Assembly (NCBI GenBank): GCA_905210905.1
Contig: CAJLYQ010000051.1
Span: forward strand, 1-15,414
Reading direction: 5' to 3'
Length of the DNA: 15,414 nt
From: an uncultured Christensenella sp.
Lineage (GTDB): Bacteria; Bacillota; Clostridia; Christensenellales; DTU072
A program made the translations under genes and the position numbers. The notes beneath the pieces were generated by a model that worked only from the letters and a program-made list of their open reading frames with translations, was not told the DNA's origin and searched no databases. This document shows positions 5,455 through 13,425 of the stretch, piece after piece (position 1 is the stretch's first letter; every line of letters starts with the position of its first letter).

Positions 5455-8400
5455 TTAGTCTTTTTTCGGCGTTTCGGAAGCCATTTCTTTATATTTTTCA
5501 CGACGTTCCGCAGCGTCTTTTTCGTTGATCTCGAAGAGTTTTTCCGCTTGGTCGGGGAACATCTTCTTGAGCGAGGTGTATCTCGTTTCGCCGAGAAGGA
5601 AGGACTTGTAATCCGCCGTCGGGTCTTTGCTGTCGAGAGTGAACGGGTTTTCGCCCTTGTCCGCTTTTTCGGGGTTGAAACGATACAGCGACCAGTATCC
5701 GCAATCTACCGCTTTCTTCATTTCGGCGATCGAGTTGCTCATATTGATACCGTGGTTGATACACGGCGCGTAGCAGATGATAAGGGACGGACCGTGGTAC
5801 GCTTCCGCTTCTTTCATAGCGTTTACTACCTGAGCCATATTCGCGCCCATGCTTACTTGCGCTACGTAAACGTAACCGTAACTCATAGCCATCATACCGA
5901 GATCTTTTTTCTTCGTTCTCTTACCGCTTGCCGCAAATTTAGCGATGCTTCCGGTAGGAGTGGATTTGCTTGCCTGACCGCCGGTGTTGGAGTAAACTTC
6001 GGTGTCGAGTACGAGAATGTTTACGTCTTCGCCCATAGCGAGTACGTGGTCTACGCCGCCGTAACCGATATCGTACGCCCAGCCGTCGCCGCCGAAGATC
6101 CATACGGATTTCTTAACGAGGCAGTCCGCGTTGTTTTTGATCTCTTCGATAAGTTCGGGACAAGCGGTTTCTTCCGCGATTGCCGCAACGACTTTTTCAG
6201 CCGCAACTTTGCTCTTTTCGGCGTCGTTTTTGTTTTCTATCCATTCGAGGAACGCCGCGTTCGTTTTTTCGTTTACGCTGTCAAGCGAAGCGCGCATATC
6301 TTCTTCGATCTTGTTTCTTCTTTGCGTGATCGCAAGGTTCATACCGTAACCGAATTCGGCGTTGTCTTCAAACAGGGAGTTTGCCCACGCAGGTCCGTGT
6401 CCTTTGTCGTTTACGGTGTACGGGCAGGTGGGTGCCGAACCGCCGTAGATGGACGAGCAGCCCGTCGCGTTTGCGACGATCATTCTGTCGCCGAACAGTT
6501 GCGTAACGAGTTTTACGTAAGGAGTTTCTCCGCAACCTGCGCACGCTCCGCTGAACTCGAACAAAGGTTTGTTGAACTGGCTGTTCTTAGCGTTAACGTT
6601 GGCGTAAACTCTGTCGTTTTCGGGAAGCGCTTCGGCGTAGTCCCAGTTTTGCGCTTGTTCTTCGATGGCTTCCGCAACGGGGATCATCGTGAGCGCTTTG
6701 GTCTTAGCCGGGCAAACGTTTGCGCAGGAACCGCAACCCGTACAGTCGTAGGGGCTTACCTGAATTCTGTATTTATAACCCTTGAATCCGATAGCGTCTT
6801 TGGTTTCGAACGTAGCCGGAGCGTCGGAAAGTTGTTCGGGAGTTTTGAGTACCGGACGGATTGCCGCGTGCGGACAAACCATAGAGCACTGGTTGCACTG
6901 AATGCAGTTTGCGATGTCCCAGGAAGGAACTTTAACCGCGGTGCCTCTCTTTTCGTATTTGGTCGTGCCTACGGGAACAACGCCGTCTGCGCTGAACGCG
7001 CTTACGGGAAGTTTGTCGCCCTGTTGGCAAAGAACGGGGTTAATCGTGTTCTTGAAGTATTCCGTACCCTTGATTTCTACCATAGGCGCGCCTTCGGTGG
7101 TCGTTGCCCAACTTTCGGGATAGCGGACTTCTTTGAGGTTGGCGATTGCGCCGTCTACCGCCGCGTAGTTCATATTGACTACCGCGTCGCCTTTCTTTCC
7201 GTAGGTCTTTTTGATTGCCTGCTTCATATAGGTTTCCGCGTCGGAGTAGGGGATAATGTCGGCAAGTTTGAAGAAAGCCGCCTGCATAACGGTGTTTACG
7301 CCCTTCGTTGCGCCGATGGAAGAGATAACTTTGTTACCGTCGAGCGTGTAGAACTTAACGTGCTTTTTAGCGATGGCGTTCTTTACGCAGGCAGGAAGCA
7401 TTTTGTCCATTTCTTCCGGTTCCCAGATACTGTTAAGAAGGAACGTTCCGTTTTCTTTGATGTCGGAGAGCATATCGTAACGATAGATATAACTCGGGCA
7501 GTGGCACGCTACGAAGTCCGCGTGGTCGATAAGGTACGAACTCTTGATGGGTTTGTCGCCGAAACGAAGGTGAGAAATCGTAATGCCGCCGCTCTTCTTG
7601 CTGTCGTAGTGGAAATAGCCCTGAGCGTATTTTTCGGTGTGGTCGCCGATTATTTTAATGGAGTTCTTGTTAGCGCCGACGGTACCGTCGCTGCCCAGTC
7701 CGTAGAACTTGCAGCAAATGCTTCCTTCGGGAGCCGCGTTGATGACTTTGTCCATCGGGAGAGAAGTGAACGTCACGTCGTCCACGATACCTACCGTGAA
7801 GTGGTCTTTGTTCGCTCCGCCCATATTTTCGTAGATTCCGTAAATCATAGTCGGGTTGAACTCTTTGCTGCCCATACCGTAACGTCCGCCGAGAATGGTA
7901 TAACCTTTTCCTGCGAGAGCGGTGCAAACGTCGAGATAGAGAGGTTCGCCGAGCGAGCCGGGTTCTTTGGTACGATCGAGTACGCTGATGTATTTAACGG
8001 TAGCGGGGATAGCCGCAGCGAGTTTGTCCGCACGGAAAGGACGATAAAGTCTGACTTTAAGGAGACCTACTTTTCCGCCGCGAGCGTTGATGTAATCGAC
8101 GGTTTCTTCCGCCGCTTCGCAGCCCGAACCCATCATTATGATAATCTTTTCAGCGTCGGACGCGCCGTAGTAATCGAAGAGATTGTATTTTCTTCCGGTG
8201 ATGCTTTCTACCTGAGCCATACATTGTTCTACGATTTCGGGAACGGCGTCGTAGTACTTGTTGCAGGCTTCTCTGTTCTGGAAGTAGATATCGCCGTTTT
8301 GCGCGGTACCTTTCTGAACGGGGTGTTCGGGGTTAAGCGCACGGTTTTTGAAATCGACGATGTCTTTCATATCTACGAGTTTTTTCATATCTTCGTAGTC

Positions 8401-8955
8401 GATGGCGTCGATCTTGCTTACTTCGTGGCTGGTGCGGAAACCGTCGAAGAAGTGCAGGAACGGAACTTTGGATTTGAGCGTAGCCAGGTGGCTTACGAGA
8501 GCAAGGTCCATAACTTCCTGAACGGAGTTACTGCACAGCATAGCGAAACCGGTCTGACGGCAAGCCATAACGTCCGCGTGATCGCCGAAAATGTTAAGAG
8601 CGTGAGCGGCGAGCGCACGAGCGGAAACGTGGAAAACGCAGGGCATAAGTTCGCCTGCGATTTTGTACATATTAGGGATCATCAGGAGCAAACCCTGAGA
8701 AGCGGTAAAGGTCGTGGTAAGAGCGCCGGCGCAAAGAGAACCGTGAACCGCGCCTGCCGCGCCCGCTTCCGATTGCATTTCGGCAATACGGAGTTGCTGA
8801 CCGAACATATTTTTTCTTCCTTGAGCAGCCCACTCGTCGGAGTTTTCCGCCATAGGGGAAGAAGGCGTGATGGGGTAAATAGCCGCTACTTCACTGAACG
8901 CATAAGCAACGTGCGCCGCAGCGGTATTACCGTCGATAGTCATTTTTTTACTCAT
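5455..8955 (-). CDS. nifJ: Pyruvate:ferredoxin (flavodoxin) oxidoreductase
   Basis: A single-chain PFOR that converts pyruvate and CoA to acetyl-CoA and CO2 and passes electrons to ferredoxin, a central step of anaerobic fermentation. With the chosen start it has 1166 residues, normal for the family. Domain I begins at once with YPITPSSPMAE (T30 contacts pyruvate). The inserted ferredoxin domain has CIQCNQC...C (684, 687, 690, 694) and CTGCGSC...C (738, 741, 744, 748). The TPP-linked third cluster uses C805, C808, C833 and C1065, matching the four ligands of the Desulfovibrio enzyme. GGDGWAYDIG and NTGGQASKSTPTG mark the TPP and magnesium site. The ATG at 8967 overlaps the GGAGG ribosome site (8961-8965), so the ATG at 8955, five bases beyond GGAGG, is taken as the start. 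It is a single-gene unit with its own promoter and terminator. Confidence 0.97.
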   Translation of the reverse strand: MSKKMTIDGNTAAAHVAYAFSEVAAIYPITPSSPMAENSDEWAAQGRKNMFGQQLRIAEMQSEAGAAGAVHGSLCAGALTTTFTASQGLLLMIPNMYKIAGELMPCVFHVSARALAAHALNIFGDHADVMACRQTGFAMLCSNSVQEVMDLALVSHLATLKSKVPFLHFFDGFRTSHEVSKIDAIDYEDMKKLVDMKDIVDFKNRALNPEHPVQKGTAQNGDIYFQNREACNKYYDAVPEIVEQCMAQVESITGRKYNLFDYYGASDAEKIIIMMGSGCEAAEETVDYINARGGKVGLLKVRLYRPFRADKLAAAIPATVKYISVLDRTKEPGSLGEPLYLDVCTALAGKGYTILGGRYGMGSKEFNPTMIYGIYENMGGANKDHFTVGIVDDVTFTSLPMDKVINAAPEGSICCKFYGLGSDGTVGANKNSIKIIGDHTEKYAQGYFHYDSKKSGGITISHLRFGDKPIKSSYLIDHADFVACHCPSYIYRYDMLSDIKENGTFLLNSIWEPEEMDKMLPACVKNAIAKKHVKFYTLDGNKVISSIGATKGVNTVMQAAFFKLADIIPYSDAETYMKQAIKKTYGKKGDAVVNMNYAAVDGAIANLKEVRYPESWATTTEGAPMVEIKGTEYFKNTINPVLCQQGDKLPVSAFSADGVVPVGTTKYEKRGTAVKVPSWDIANCIQCNQCSMVCPHAAIRPVLKTPEQLSDAPATFETKDAIGFKGYKYRIQVSPYDCTGCGSCANVCPAKTKALTMIPVAEAIEEQAQNWDYAEALPENDRVYANVNAKNSQFNKPLFEFSGACAGCGETPYVKLVTQLFGDRMIVANATGCSSIYGGSAPTCPYTVNDKGHGPAWANSLFEDNAEFGYGMNLAITQRRNKIEEDMRASLDSVNEKTNAAFLEWIENKNDAEKSKVAAEKVVAAIAEETACPELIEEIKNNADCLVKKSVWIFGGDGWAYDIGYGGVDHVLAMGEDVNILVLDTEVYSNTGGQASKSTPTGSIAKFAASGKRTKKKDLGMMAMSYGYVYVAQVSMGANMAQVVNAMKEAEAYHGPSLIICYAPCINHGINMSNSIAEMKKAVDCGYWSLYRFNPEKADKGENPFTLDSKDPTADYKSFLLGETRYTSLKKMFPDQAEKLFEINEKDAAERREKYKEMASETPKKD

Positions 8956-8991
8956 TAGAACCTCCATTTAATTTTTATGAGTTTTATGTTT

Positions 8992-9008
8992 CCCGACTGA
9001 AAGTCGGA
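8992..9008 (-). other. Small hairpin in the nifJ leader
   Basis: In the roughly 69-nt nifJ leader a 6-bp stem with one extra wobble pair (CCGACT at 8993-8998, GAA loop, AGTCGG at 9002-9007) sits near the 5' end of the transcript. No T run follows, so it is not a terminator. A 5' stabilising hairpin is possible. Confidence 0.45.
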
Positions 9009-9030
9009 CGACGTTATGTTTATCTTGATA

Positions 9031-9059
9031 ATTATACAAACTTTTTTTACATAAGTCAA
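9031..9059 (-). promoter_or_regulatory. nifJ promoter
   Basis: On the minus strand a TTGACT -35 box (9054-9059) and a perfect TATAAT -10 box (9031-9036) are exactly 17 bases apart, predicting a start near 9024. This near-consensus promoter fits strong constant expression of a central metabolic enzyme. Confidence 0.85.
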
Positions 9060-9066
9060 GACAAAG

Positions 9067-9121
9067 CCGACCAAACGTCGTGCGGGATTTTGCGGCAGTC
9101 GCTATGCTTTGTGCGGACAAA
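9067..9121 (+). repeat. Dispersed repeat, copy A (55 bases shared)
   Basis: These 55 bases recur without a mismatch at 15360-15414, where the window ends, so the true repeat may be longer. The segment starts CCGACCAAACGTCGTGCGGG. Bases 9067-9090 and 9120-9143 form an imperfect inverted pair (shared CCGAC, CGTGCG and GATTTT blocks), so about 77 bases could fold as one unit. It lies right behind the nifJ promoter. Confidence 0.95.
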
Positions 9122-9293
9122 ATCTAATCACGCACGAGTCGGACTTACAAGGAAGCAAAATGACACATTTTGCTTAGAGAGTGAAGTTCGCAGGGGCGTT
9201 GCCCCTTGCTCGATCCCTATAAGGGCGGCACTCACGGCGCCTGTCCGCTCGTGCCGGCAAAGTGCCTTTGCTCGCATTATAAGTAATTACTTC
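9122..9293 (+). repeat. Hairpin-rich part of the intergenic repeat mosaic
   Basis: This stretch contains successive perfect inverted repeats: AAGCAAAATG/CATTTTGCTT (9153-9162 and 9166-9175, loop ACA), AGGGGC/GCCCCT (9192-9197 and 9201-9206, loop GTT), GCAAAG/CTTTGC (9257-9271) and the 12-base palindrome AAGTAATTACTT (9281-9292). A 76-codon open frame (9090-9320) crosses it, but has no ribosome site and is explained by the hairpins. The region looks like a non-coding mobile or structural repeat. Confidence 0.65.
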
Positions 9294-9360
9294 TGTCGTG
9301 CGATAAACTTATATGCATAATACACTCATTGCGATACAGGGATGCAACGTCCCACGTTTC
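9294..9360 (+). repeat. Direct repeat, copy 1
   Basis: This 67-base unit begins TGTCGTGCGATAAACTTATA and ends GATGCAACGTCCCACGTTTC. It matches the unit at 9435-9500 in order and length with one single-base indel and about a dozen substitutions. The most conserved part is the final 20 bases. Confidence 0.8.
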
Positions 9361-9434
9361 CCCCTCATCAGTCACTATCGTGACAGCGTTCCCCCCAAGG
9401 GGAAGCCTTTCTGTATATTAAAAGCAGTCACCCT
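9361..9434 (+). repeat. Hairpin pair between the direct repeats
   Basis: Between the two direct repeats lie GTCAC-TATC-GTGAC (9371-9384) and TTCCCC-CCAA-GGGGAA (9389-9404), followed by GCCTTTCTGTAT. From memory this arrangement resembles short palindromic intergenic repeats common in gut Clostridia. No coding frame is credible. Confidence 0.55.
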
Positions 9435-9553
9435 TGTCGTGAGACAAACTTATACAAGCACTAGACTTGTTGCGTAATGGGATGCAACGTCCCACGTTGC
9501 TTGCGTAACGAGATGCAACGCTCGGCATTGCCAACGTCCCACGTTGCCCCTTG
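9435..9553 (+). repeat. Direct repeat, copy 2, plus partial copy 3
   Basis: Bases 9435-9500 are the second copy of the unit at 9294. In this copy the end forms a perfect hairpin, GCAACGT-CCC-ACGTTGC (9484-9500). A partial third copy follows at once: TTGCGTAACGAGATGCAACG (9501-9520), a short insertion, then CAACGTCCCACGTTGC (9532-9547). Serial partial duplication of a hairpin unit is the simplest reading. Confidence 0.75.
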
Positions 9554-9611
9554 GGGATAAAAGTTTCGGATTTTTTCTATTTTTTTACCGATTTTTTGAA
9601 AATAGTCTTAA

Positions 9612-9647
9612 CAAACGTTTGACATAGGTTTTCGGTGTATATATAAT
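9612..9647 (+). promoter_or_regulatory. Promoter of the pot operon with overlapping palindrome
   Basis: A consensus TTGACA -35 box (9619-9624) and TATAAT -10 box (9642-9647) are 17 bases apart; transcription should begin near 9654. The perfect palindrome CAAACGTTTG (9612-9621) overlaps the -35 box. That is a natural place for an autorepressor such as the XRE-cupin protein encoded next, but binding is only inferred. Confidence 0.8.
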
Positions 9648-9653
9648 TGCTTT

Positions 9654-9801
9654 TGTGTTTAGAAAAAGTAAACTTTCGATTTAGTACAGTTAGAAACGAG
9701 TTACACGGAGTTTATTGTTACTAAACCGAAGAGGGAGCGTTTTTCCGGTGCGTTTTAAGGGCGCGGAAAACGGTTCTCGGTAAAAAACGGGAGAGAAAAT
9801 A
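9654..9801 (+). promoter_or_regulatory. Long structured leader of the pot operon
   Basis: About 148 untranslated bases precede the regulator gene. Two arms can fold: TTCGATTTAGTA (9675-9686) with TACTAAACCGAA (9719-9730), 11 pairs and one mismatch, and TTTTCCG (9741-9747) with CGGAAAA (9764-9770), with an inner GCG/CGC option. No T run follows. I do not recognise a known riboswitch; a plain leader is equally possible. Confidence 0.45.
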
Positions 9802-10335
9802 ATGGAAATCGGAGCAAAAGTTAAATCTTTGCGACTTAAGAACAATCTTACGCAGGAAGAACTTGCGGACAGGTGCGAACTTACGAAAGGGTTTATAAGC
9901 CAACTCGAGAACGACGTGGTCAATCCTTCTATCGACACGCTCGGCGACATACTCGTGGTGCTCGGCAGTAATCTCGGAGAGTTTTTTCAGAACGAGGACA
10001 GCGAGCCGATCGTGTTCCGCAAAGAAGATTATTTCAGCAAGGACTACGGCGACAGCGTGACGACATGGCTAGTTCCGTCGGCGCAAAAGAACGCGATGGA
10101 ACCTATCGTGCTTGATTTGCTTGAAAAAGGCGCGAAAGAAACGGATATGCCACACGAAGGGGAAGAGTTCGGGTTCGTCGTGTCGGGTAAAATAAAACTT
10201 ACCGTCGGCAAGCGCAGTTTTACGGCGGAAAAGGGTGAAACGTTTTATTTCAAAGCGGACAAAAAACATTCCATAGAGAGCATAACGGACGAAAAGGCGA
10301 CGGTACTATGGATATCCTGTCCGCCGAATTTCTAA
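9802..10335 (+). CDS. XRE-cupin transcription regulator (PuuR-like)
   Basis: A 177-residue cytosolic regulator with two domains. Residues 3-62 are an XRE/Cro-type DNA-binding domain with a helix-turn-helix at about 16-37 (LTQEELADRCELTKGFISQLE). Residues 100-176 are a small-ligand cupin barrel (HEGEEFGFVVSG with H118, and GETFYFKADKKHSIES). This arrangement is that of PuuR, the putrescine-responsive repressor, and of similar regulators in front of polyamine importers. GGGAGAG lies just before the ATG. It is the first gene of the operon, 24 bases ahead of potA, so it probably senses a polyamine and controls its own promoter. The ligand is inferred from the neighbours, not from the sequence. 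Confidence 0.88.
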   Translation: MEIGAKVKSLRLKNNLTQEELADRCELTKGFISQLENDVVNPSIDTLGDILVVLGSNLGEFFQNEDSEPIVFRKEDYFSKDYGDSVTTWLVPSAQKNAMEPIVLDLLEKGAKETDMPHEGEEFGFVVSGKIKLTVGKRSFTAEKGETFYFKADKKHSIESITDEKATVLWISCPPNF

Positions 10336-10359
10336 AAATACAAAAGGACGAGGTGACGA

Positions 10360-11781
10360 ATGGGCGTTATTCAAAGAAAAATCGAAAAAATCATCGAAGT
10401 TAACGGTATAACAAAGGTATTCGACGACGGCGTGACCGTAATCGACGACCTTAATCTCGGCATAAGAAAGGGGCAGTTCGTGACCCTGCTCGGACCGAGC
10501 GGATGCGGGAAAACCACGCTTTTGCGAATTATAGCAGGGTTTGAAAAGCCGACCGAAGGCAAAGTCTTCATCGAAGGCGTGGATATGACGGACGTGCCGC
10601 CTTATAAAAGACCGGTCAACACCGTTTTTCAGCGTTACGCACTGTTTCCGCACCTTAACGTGTACAAAAACATCGCTTACGGCTTAAAAATCAAAAAAAT
10701 CGACAAAGCGACGATAAAAGAAAAAGTAACCGCCGCGCTTAAACTCGTTAATCTCGAAGGGTACGAACACCGTAACGTGACCAGCCTTTCGGGCGGACAG
10801 CAACAGAGAGTAGCGATAGCGAGAGCGCTCGTATGCGAACCTGCGGTTCTTCTTCTCGACGAGCCTTTGGGCGCGCTCGACCTTAAAATGCGTAAAGAAA
10901 TGCAGAGCGAACTTATTTCTATGCATAAACGTCTTGGCATAACCTTTATCTACGTTACGCACGATCAGGAAGAAGCGCTTACGATGAGCGACGTCGTAGT
11001 CGTAATGAACGACGGCGTTATCCAACAAATAGGAACGCCGCAAAAGGTTTACGACGAACCGAGCAACGCGTTCGTTGCGTCGTTTATCGGTGAAAGCAAC
11101 ATAATAAGCGGCGTTATGCCGAGAGATTACTGCGTATCGTTCTTAGGACAGGAACTCGAATGTCTTGACAAAGGGTTCGAAAAGAACGAAAAAGTCGACC
11201 TTGTAATCCGTCCGGAAGACATAAACGTTTATTCCTCGGACAGCGGCAAAGGACAGTTCGACGGCAAAGTAATAGGCTCGGTGTTTAAGGGAACGTACTA
11301 CGAAATGGAAATCGAAGCGAACGGTTACGAATTTACCGTTCAATCGACGAAGAACCAGACCGTCGGATCCGCCGTGCGTCTGGGAATCACGCCGAACGGT
11401 ATTCATATAATGAAAAAACTCCGCTCGGTAAACGAGTTTTACGGCGAAGTTTCTTCGGAAAACACCGTTCATTTCTGCGGCGGCGACTTCGAGTTCGAAA
11501 ACAACAACGGACTGGAAAAGGGTACGAGAGTTAAAATCAGCGTAGGGTTCGACGCGGTTACCCTTACCGACGACGAAGAAGACGGCGTAATCGGCGCAAA
11601 CGTAACTCAATCCTTATATAAAGGTAACTATTATCAGGTACAAATCTACACCGATACCGACGAAGACTTTTACATCGATACGGTTGACGAATGGGACAAC
11701 GACGACCGCGTAGGCGTACTTATCGACAAAACGAAAATTATCGTAACGGAAGCAGAGGACGAGAATGAAGAAGAAAATTAA
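10360..11781 (+). CDS. potA: Spermidine/putrescine import ATPase PotA, with extended C-terminus
   Basis: The ATP-hydrolysing subunit of a polyamine ABC importer, acting on the inner face of the membrane. The nucleotide-binding domain is complete: Walker A GPSGCGKTT (45-53), Q-loop Q91, signature LSGGQQQR (143-150), Walker B LLLDEP (164-169) and switch H201 in VTHDQEEA. A TOBE domain covers about 282-353 (IRPEDINVY...GTYYEMEIE...GITPNGIHIM). The protein does not end there as usual at about 350-380 residues; about 110 more residues follow, containing a second TOBE-like stretch (VTQSLYKGNYYQVQIYTDTDEDFYID, 415-440) and an acidic tail. The added part may be a regulatory domain. AGGACGAGGTGA precedes the start. 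The last 17 bases overlap potB. Confidence 0.93.
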   Translation: MGVIQRKIEKIIEVNGITKVFDDGVTVIDDLNLGIRKGQFVTLLGPSGCGKTTLLRIIAGFEKPTEGKVFIEGVDMTDVPPYKRPVNTVFQRYALFPHLNVYKNIAYGLKIKKIDKATIKEKVTAALKLVNLEGYEHRNVTSLSGGQQQRVAIARALVCEPAVLLLDEPLGALDLKMRKEMQSELISMHKRLGITFIYVTHDQEEALTMSDVVVVMNDGVIQQIGTPQKVYDEPSNAFVASFIGESNIISGVMPRDYCVSFLGQELECLDKGFEKNEKVDLVIRPEDINVYSSDSGKGQFDGKVIGSVFKGTYYEMEIEANGYEFTVQSTKNQTVGSAVRLGITPNGIHIMKKLRSVNEFYGEVSSENTVHFCGGDFEFENNNGLEKGTRVKISVGFDAVTLTDDEEDGVIGANVTQSLYKGNYYQVQIYTDTDEDFYIDTVDEWDNDDRVGVLIDKTKIIVTEAEDENEEEN

Positions 11782-12589
11782 ACTCAGGTTCAGAAAAGAA
11801 TATCTCGCTTTTCCGTATCTTGCGGTGAGTATAGTGTTCGTCATTATACCGCTCGCGCTCATACTCGTGTATGCGTTTACCGATACTTCGGGCAATTTCT
11901 CGGTTTCGGCGTTCTACCGCCTTACCGTGGCGACTTCCTGGAAAAGCATAGTAAGAAGTTTGCTTATGGCGTTCCTTACCACCGTAGGTTGTCTGATATT
12001 AGCGTATCCGACGGCGGTTGCGCTTACCAAAATCAAAGCGAGCAAACGCACCATAATACTTATGGCGTTCGTAATGCCGATGTGGATAAACTCCCTTTTG
12101 AGAATATACGCGGTAAAACTGTTTTTCAGCGACATAATGGGTATGGAAAAAGGCTTTTTGCTGACCCTTATCGGTATGATTTACGACTTTTTCCCGTTTA
12201 TGCTGCTGCCTATCTATACGATACTTGCGGATATGGACAAAGGCGTAATCGAAGCGTCGTACGATCTAGGAGCAAGCAAGGCGCAAACTTTTCTTAAAGT
12301 TAAACTCCCTTTGTCCGTGCCGGGAATAGTAAGCGGCGTGCTTATGGTGTTTATGCCCACCGTTTCTTCCTTCGCAATTTACGACATCCTGGGATACGAC
12401 GGCGGCGGCGCGTCTTTCCTTGACGGAAGACTGTTCGGTAATATCATTTACTACTACTTCGAGAAAGGTATGTACAACAACGGCAGCGCGCTCGCGCTTA
12501 TATTGCTCGTGCTGATTATCCTGTCTACGCTCGTAAGCAACCTTATCACAAAAGGAAAAACCGTTAAAAAAGGAGGAACGATAGCGTGA
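11765..12589 (+). CDS. potB: Polyamine ABC importer permease PotB
   Basis: One of the two transmembrane subunits that form the polyamine channel. The 274-residue protein has about six hydrophobic segments (near 16-38, 63-89, 96-118, 131-154, 186-208 and 241-261). The cytoplasmic EAA loop that docks on PotA is clear at 163-188 (EASYDLGASKAQTFLKVKLPLSVPGI). It starts 17 bases inside the potA gene, with AGAGGA in front of the ATG, and its stop overlaps the potC start by four bases. This chain of overlaps points to translational coupling and equal subunit supply. Assignment as PotB rather than PotC rests on gene order and on similarity in the first half. Confidence 0.92.
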   Translation: MKKKIKLRFRKEYLAFPYLAVSIVFVIIPLALILVYAFTDTSGNFSVSAFYRLTVATSWKSIVRSLLMAFLTTVGCLILAYPTAVALTKIKASKRTIILMAFVMPMWINSLLRIYAVKLFFSDIMGMEKGFLLTLIGMIYDFFPFMLLPIYTILADMDKGVIEASYDLGASKAQTFLKVKLPLSVPGIVSGVLMVFMPTVSSFAIYDILGYDGGGASFLDGRLFGNIIYYYFEKGMYNNGSALALILLVLIILSTLVSNLITKGKTVKKGGTIA

Positions 12590-13425
12590 AACGTAAATTA
12601 AGTCAAAAACGCGACGTTATATTAAGTATCGTTTTCCTCGTGGTAATGCTAATAATAACCTACCTTCCGGTAGCGATACTTACCGTCTATTCTTTCACCG
12701 ATTCCAAAACGATAGGATTGTGGAACGGGTTTAGTTTCGAACTGTACAAACAACTGTTTTCCGACGAAGAAATACTCGGCGCGCTGAAAAACACCGTTAT
12801 CATCGGCGTAACGGCTTCCGTGCTTGCCGTTATTCTCGGTACGCTCGCGTCTATCGGTATCCACAGTATGAAAAAAGTTCCGAAAATGATAAGCGAATCC
12901 GTTAATCAGATCACGATGGTAAACGCGGATATAGTCACCGCCGTAGGCTTTATGCTGCTGTTCCTTTTCGTTATCGTTATTCCGAGCGATTACTTCGCGC
13001 TTATCATAGCGCATACGGTAATATGTACGCCGTACGTCATTATGTCGGTTATGCCGAGATTGAGCCAACTTAACCCGAACGTGTACGAAGCGGGGCTGGA
13101 CCTCGGAGCAACCCCGATGAAAGCGATCTTCAGTATAATATTGCCGCAACTTATCCCCGGAATAATCGCGGGATTTGCGCTTGCGTTTACTATAAGTCTG
13201 GACGACTTCACTATAAGCACGCTCATAAGCAGCAGCGTGGATACTATACCGAGATATTTGTATAACAAACTCAAAGTCAAAGGCGTAATGCCCGTTCTGA
13301 GAGCGTTAAGCGTGGTTATTATGGTGGCGGTTATGGCGGTTCTCGTTATTATCAACGTGGTTTCCGCTAATATGGAAAGAAAAAGAAAACAAATGGAAAA
13401 GAATCTCGGAGGTAAAGGTGAATAA
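12586..13425 (+). CDS. potC: Polyamine ABC importer permease PotC
   Basis: The second transmembrane subunit of the importer, 279 residues, with about six hydrophobic segments beginning at residue 11. The EAA loop is at 168-195 (EAGLDLGATPMKAIFSIILPQLIPGI). SLDDFTIS near 204-211 is typical of PotC-type permeases. It uses a GTG start inside a GTGA overlap with the potB stop, with a strong AGGAGG (12571-12576) nine bases upstream. The end runs eight bases into potD. The C-terminal tail is strongly charged (KRKQMEKNLGGKGE). Confidence 0.93.
   Translation: MKRKLSQKRDVILSIVFLVVMLIITYLPVAILTVYSFTDSKTIGLWNGFSFELYKQLFSDEEILGALKNTVIIGVTASVLAVILGTLASIGIHSMKKVPKMISESVNQITMVNADIVTAVGFMLLFLFVIVIPSDYFALIIAHTVICTPYVIMSVMPRLSQLNPNVYEAGLDLGATPMKAIFSIILPQLIPGIIAGFALAFTISLDDFTISTLISSSVDTIPRYLYNKLKVKGVMPVLRALSVVIMVAVMAVLVIINVVSANMERKRKQMEKNLGGKGE

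Noticed and set aside
5548..8958. 1136-codon open frame opposite nifJ
   Set aside because: It lies antisense to an undoubted PFOR gene. It stays open because the host codon use avoids TTA, CTA and TCA, which would give stops on the other strand. The product shows no family motif and there is no ribosome site.
8956..8967. Four-residue longer nifJ start
   Set aside because: That ATG overlaps the GGAGG ribosome site, which is spaced correctly for the ATG at 8955.
9024..9040. Possible Rex (redox) operator at the nifJ -10 region
   Set aside because: TTGATAATTATACAA has TTG/CAA ends but its 15-base length and core do not fit the usual 18-base Rex pattern; it is mostly the -10 box.
9090..9320. 76-codon open frame in the repeat mosaic
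   Set aside because: It is made of hairpin repeats, begins inside the dispersed repeat and lacks a ribosome site; such frames are often misannotated as hypothetical proteins.
9294..9553. CRISPR-like array
   Set aside because: Only two full units and one partial, with irregular spacing and degenerate units; no cas genes are near.
12578..12593. Further parS-like GCGTGAAACG at the potC start
   Set aside because: The left half-site does not match, so it falls far below the other candidates.
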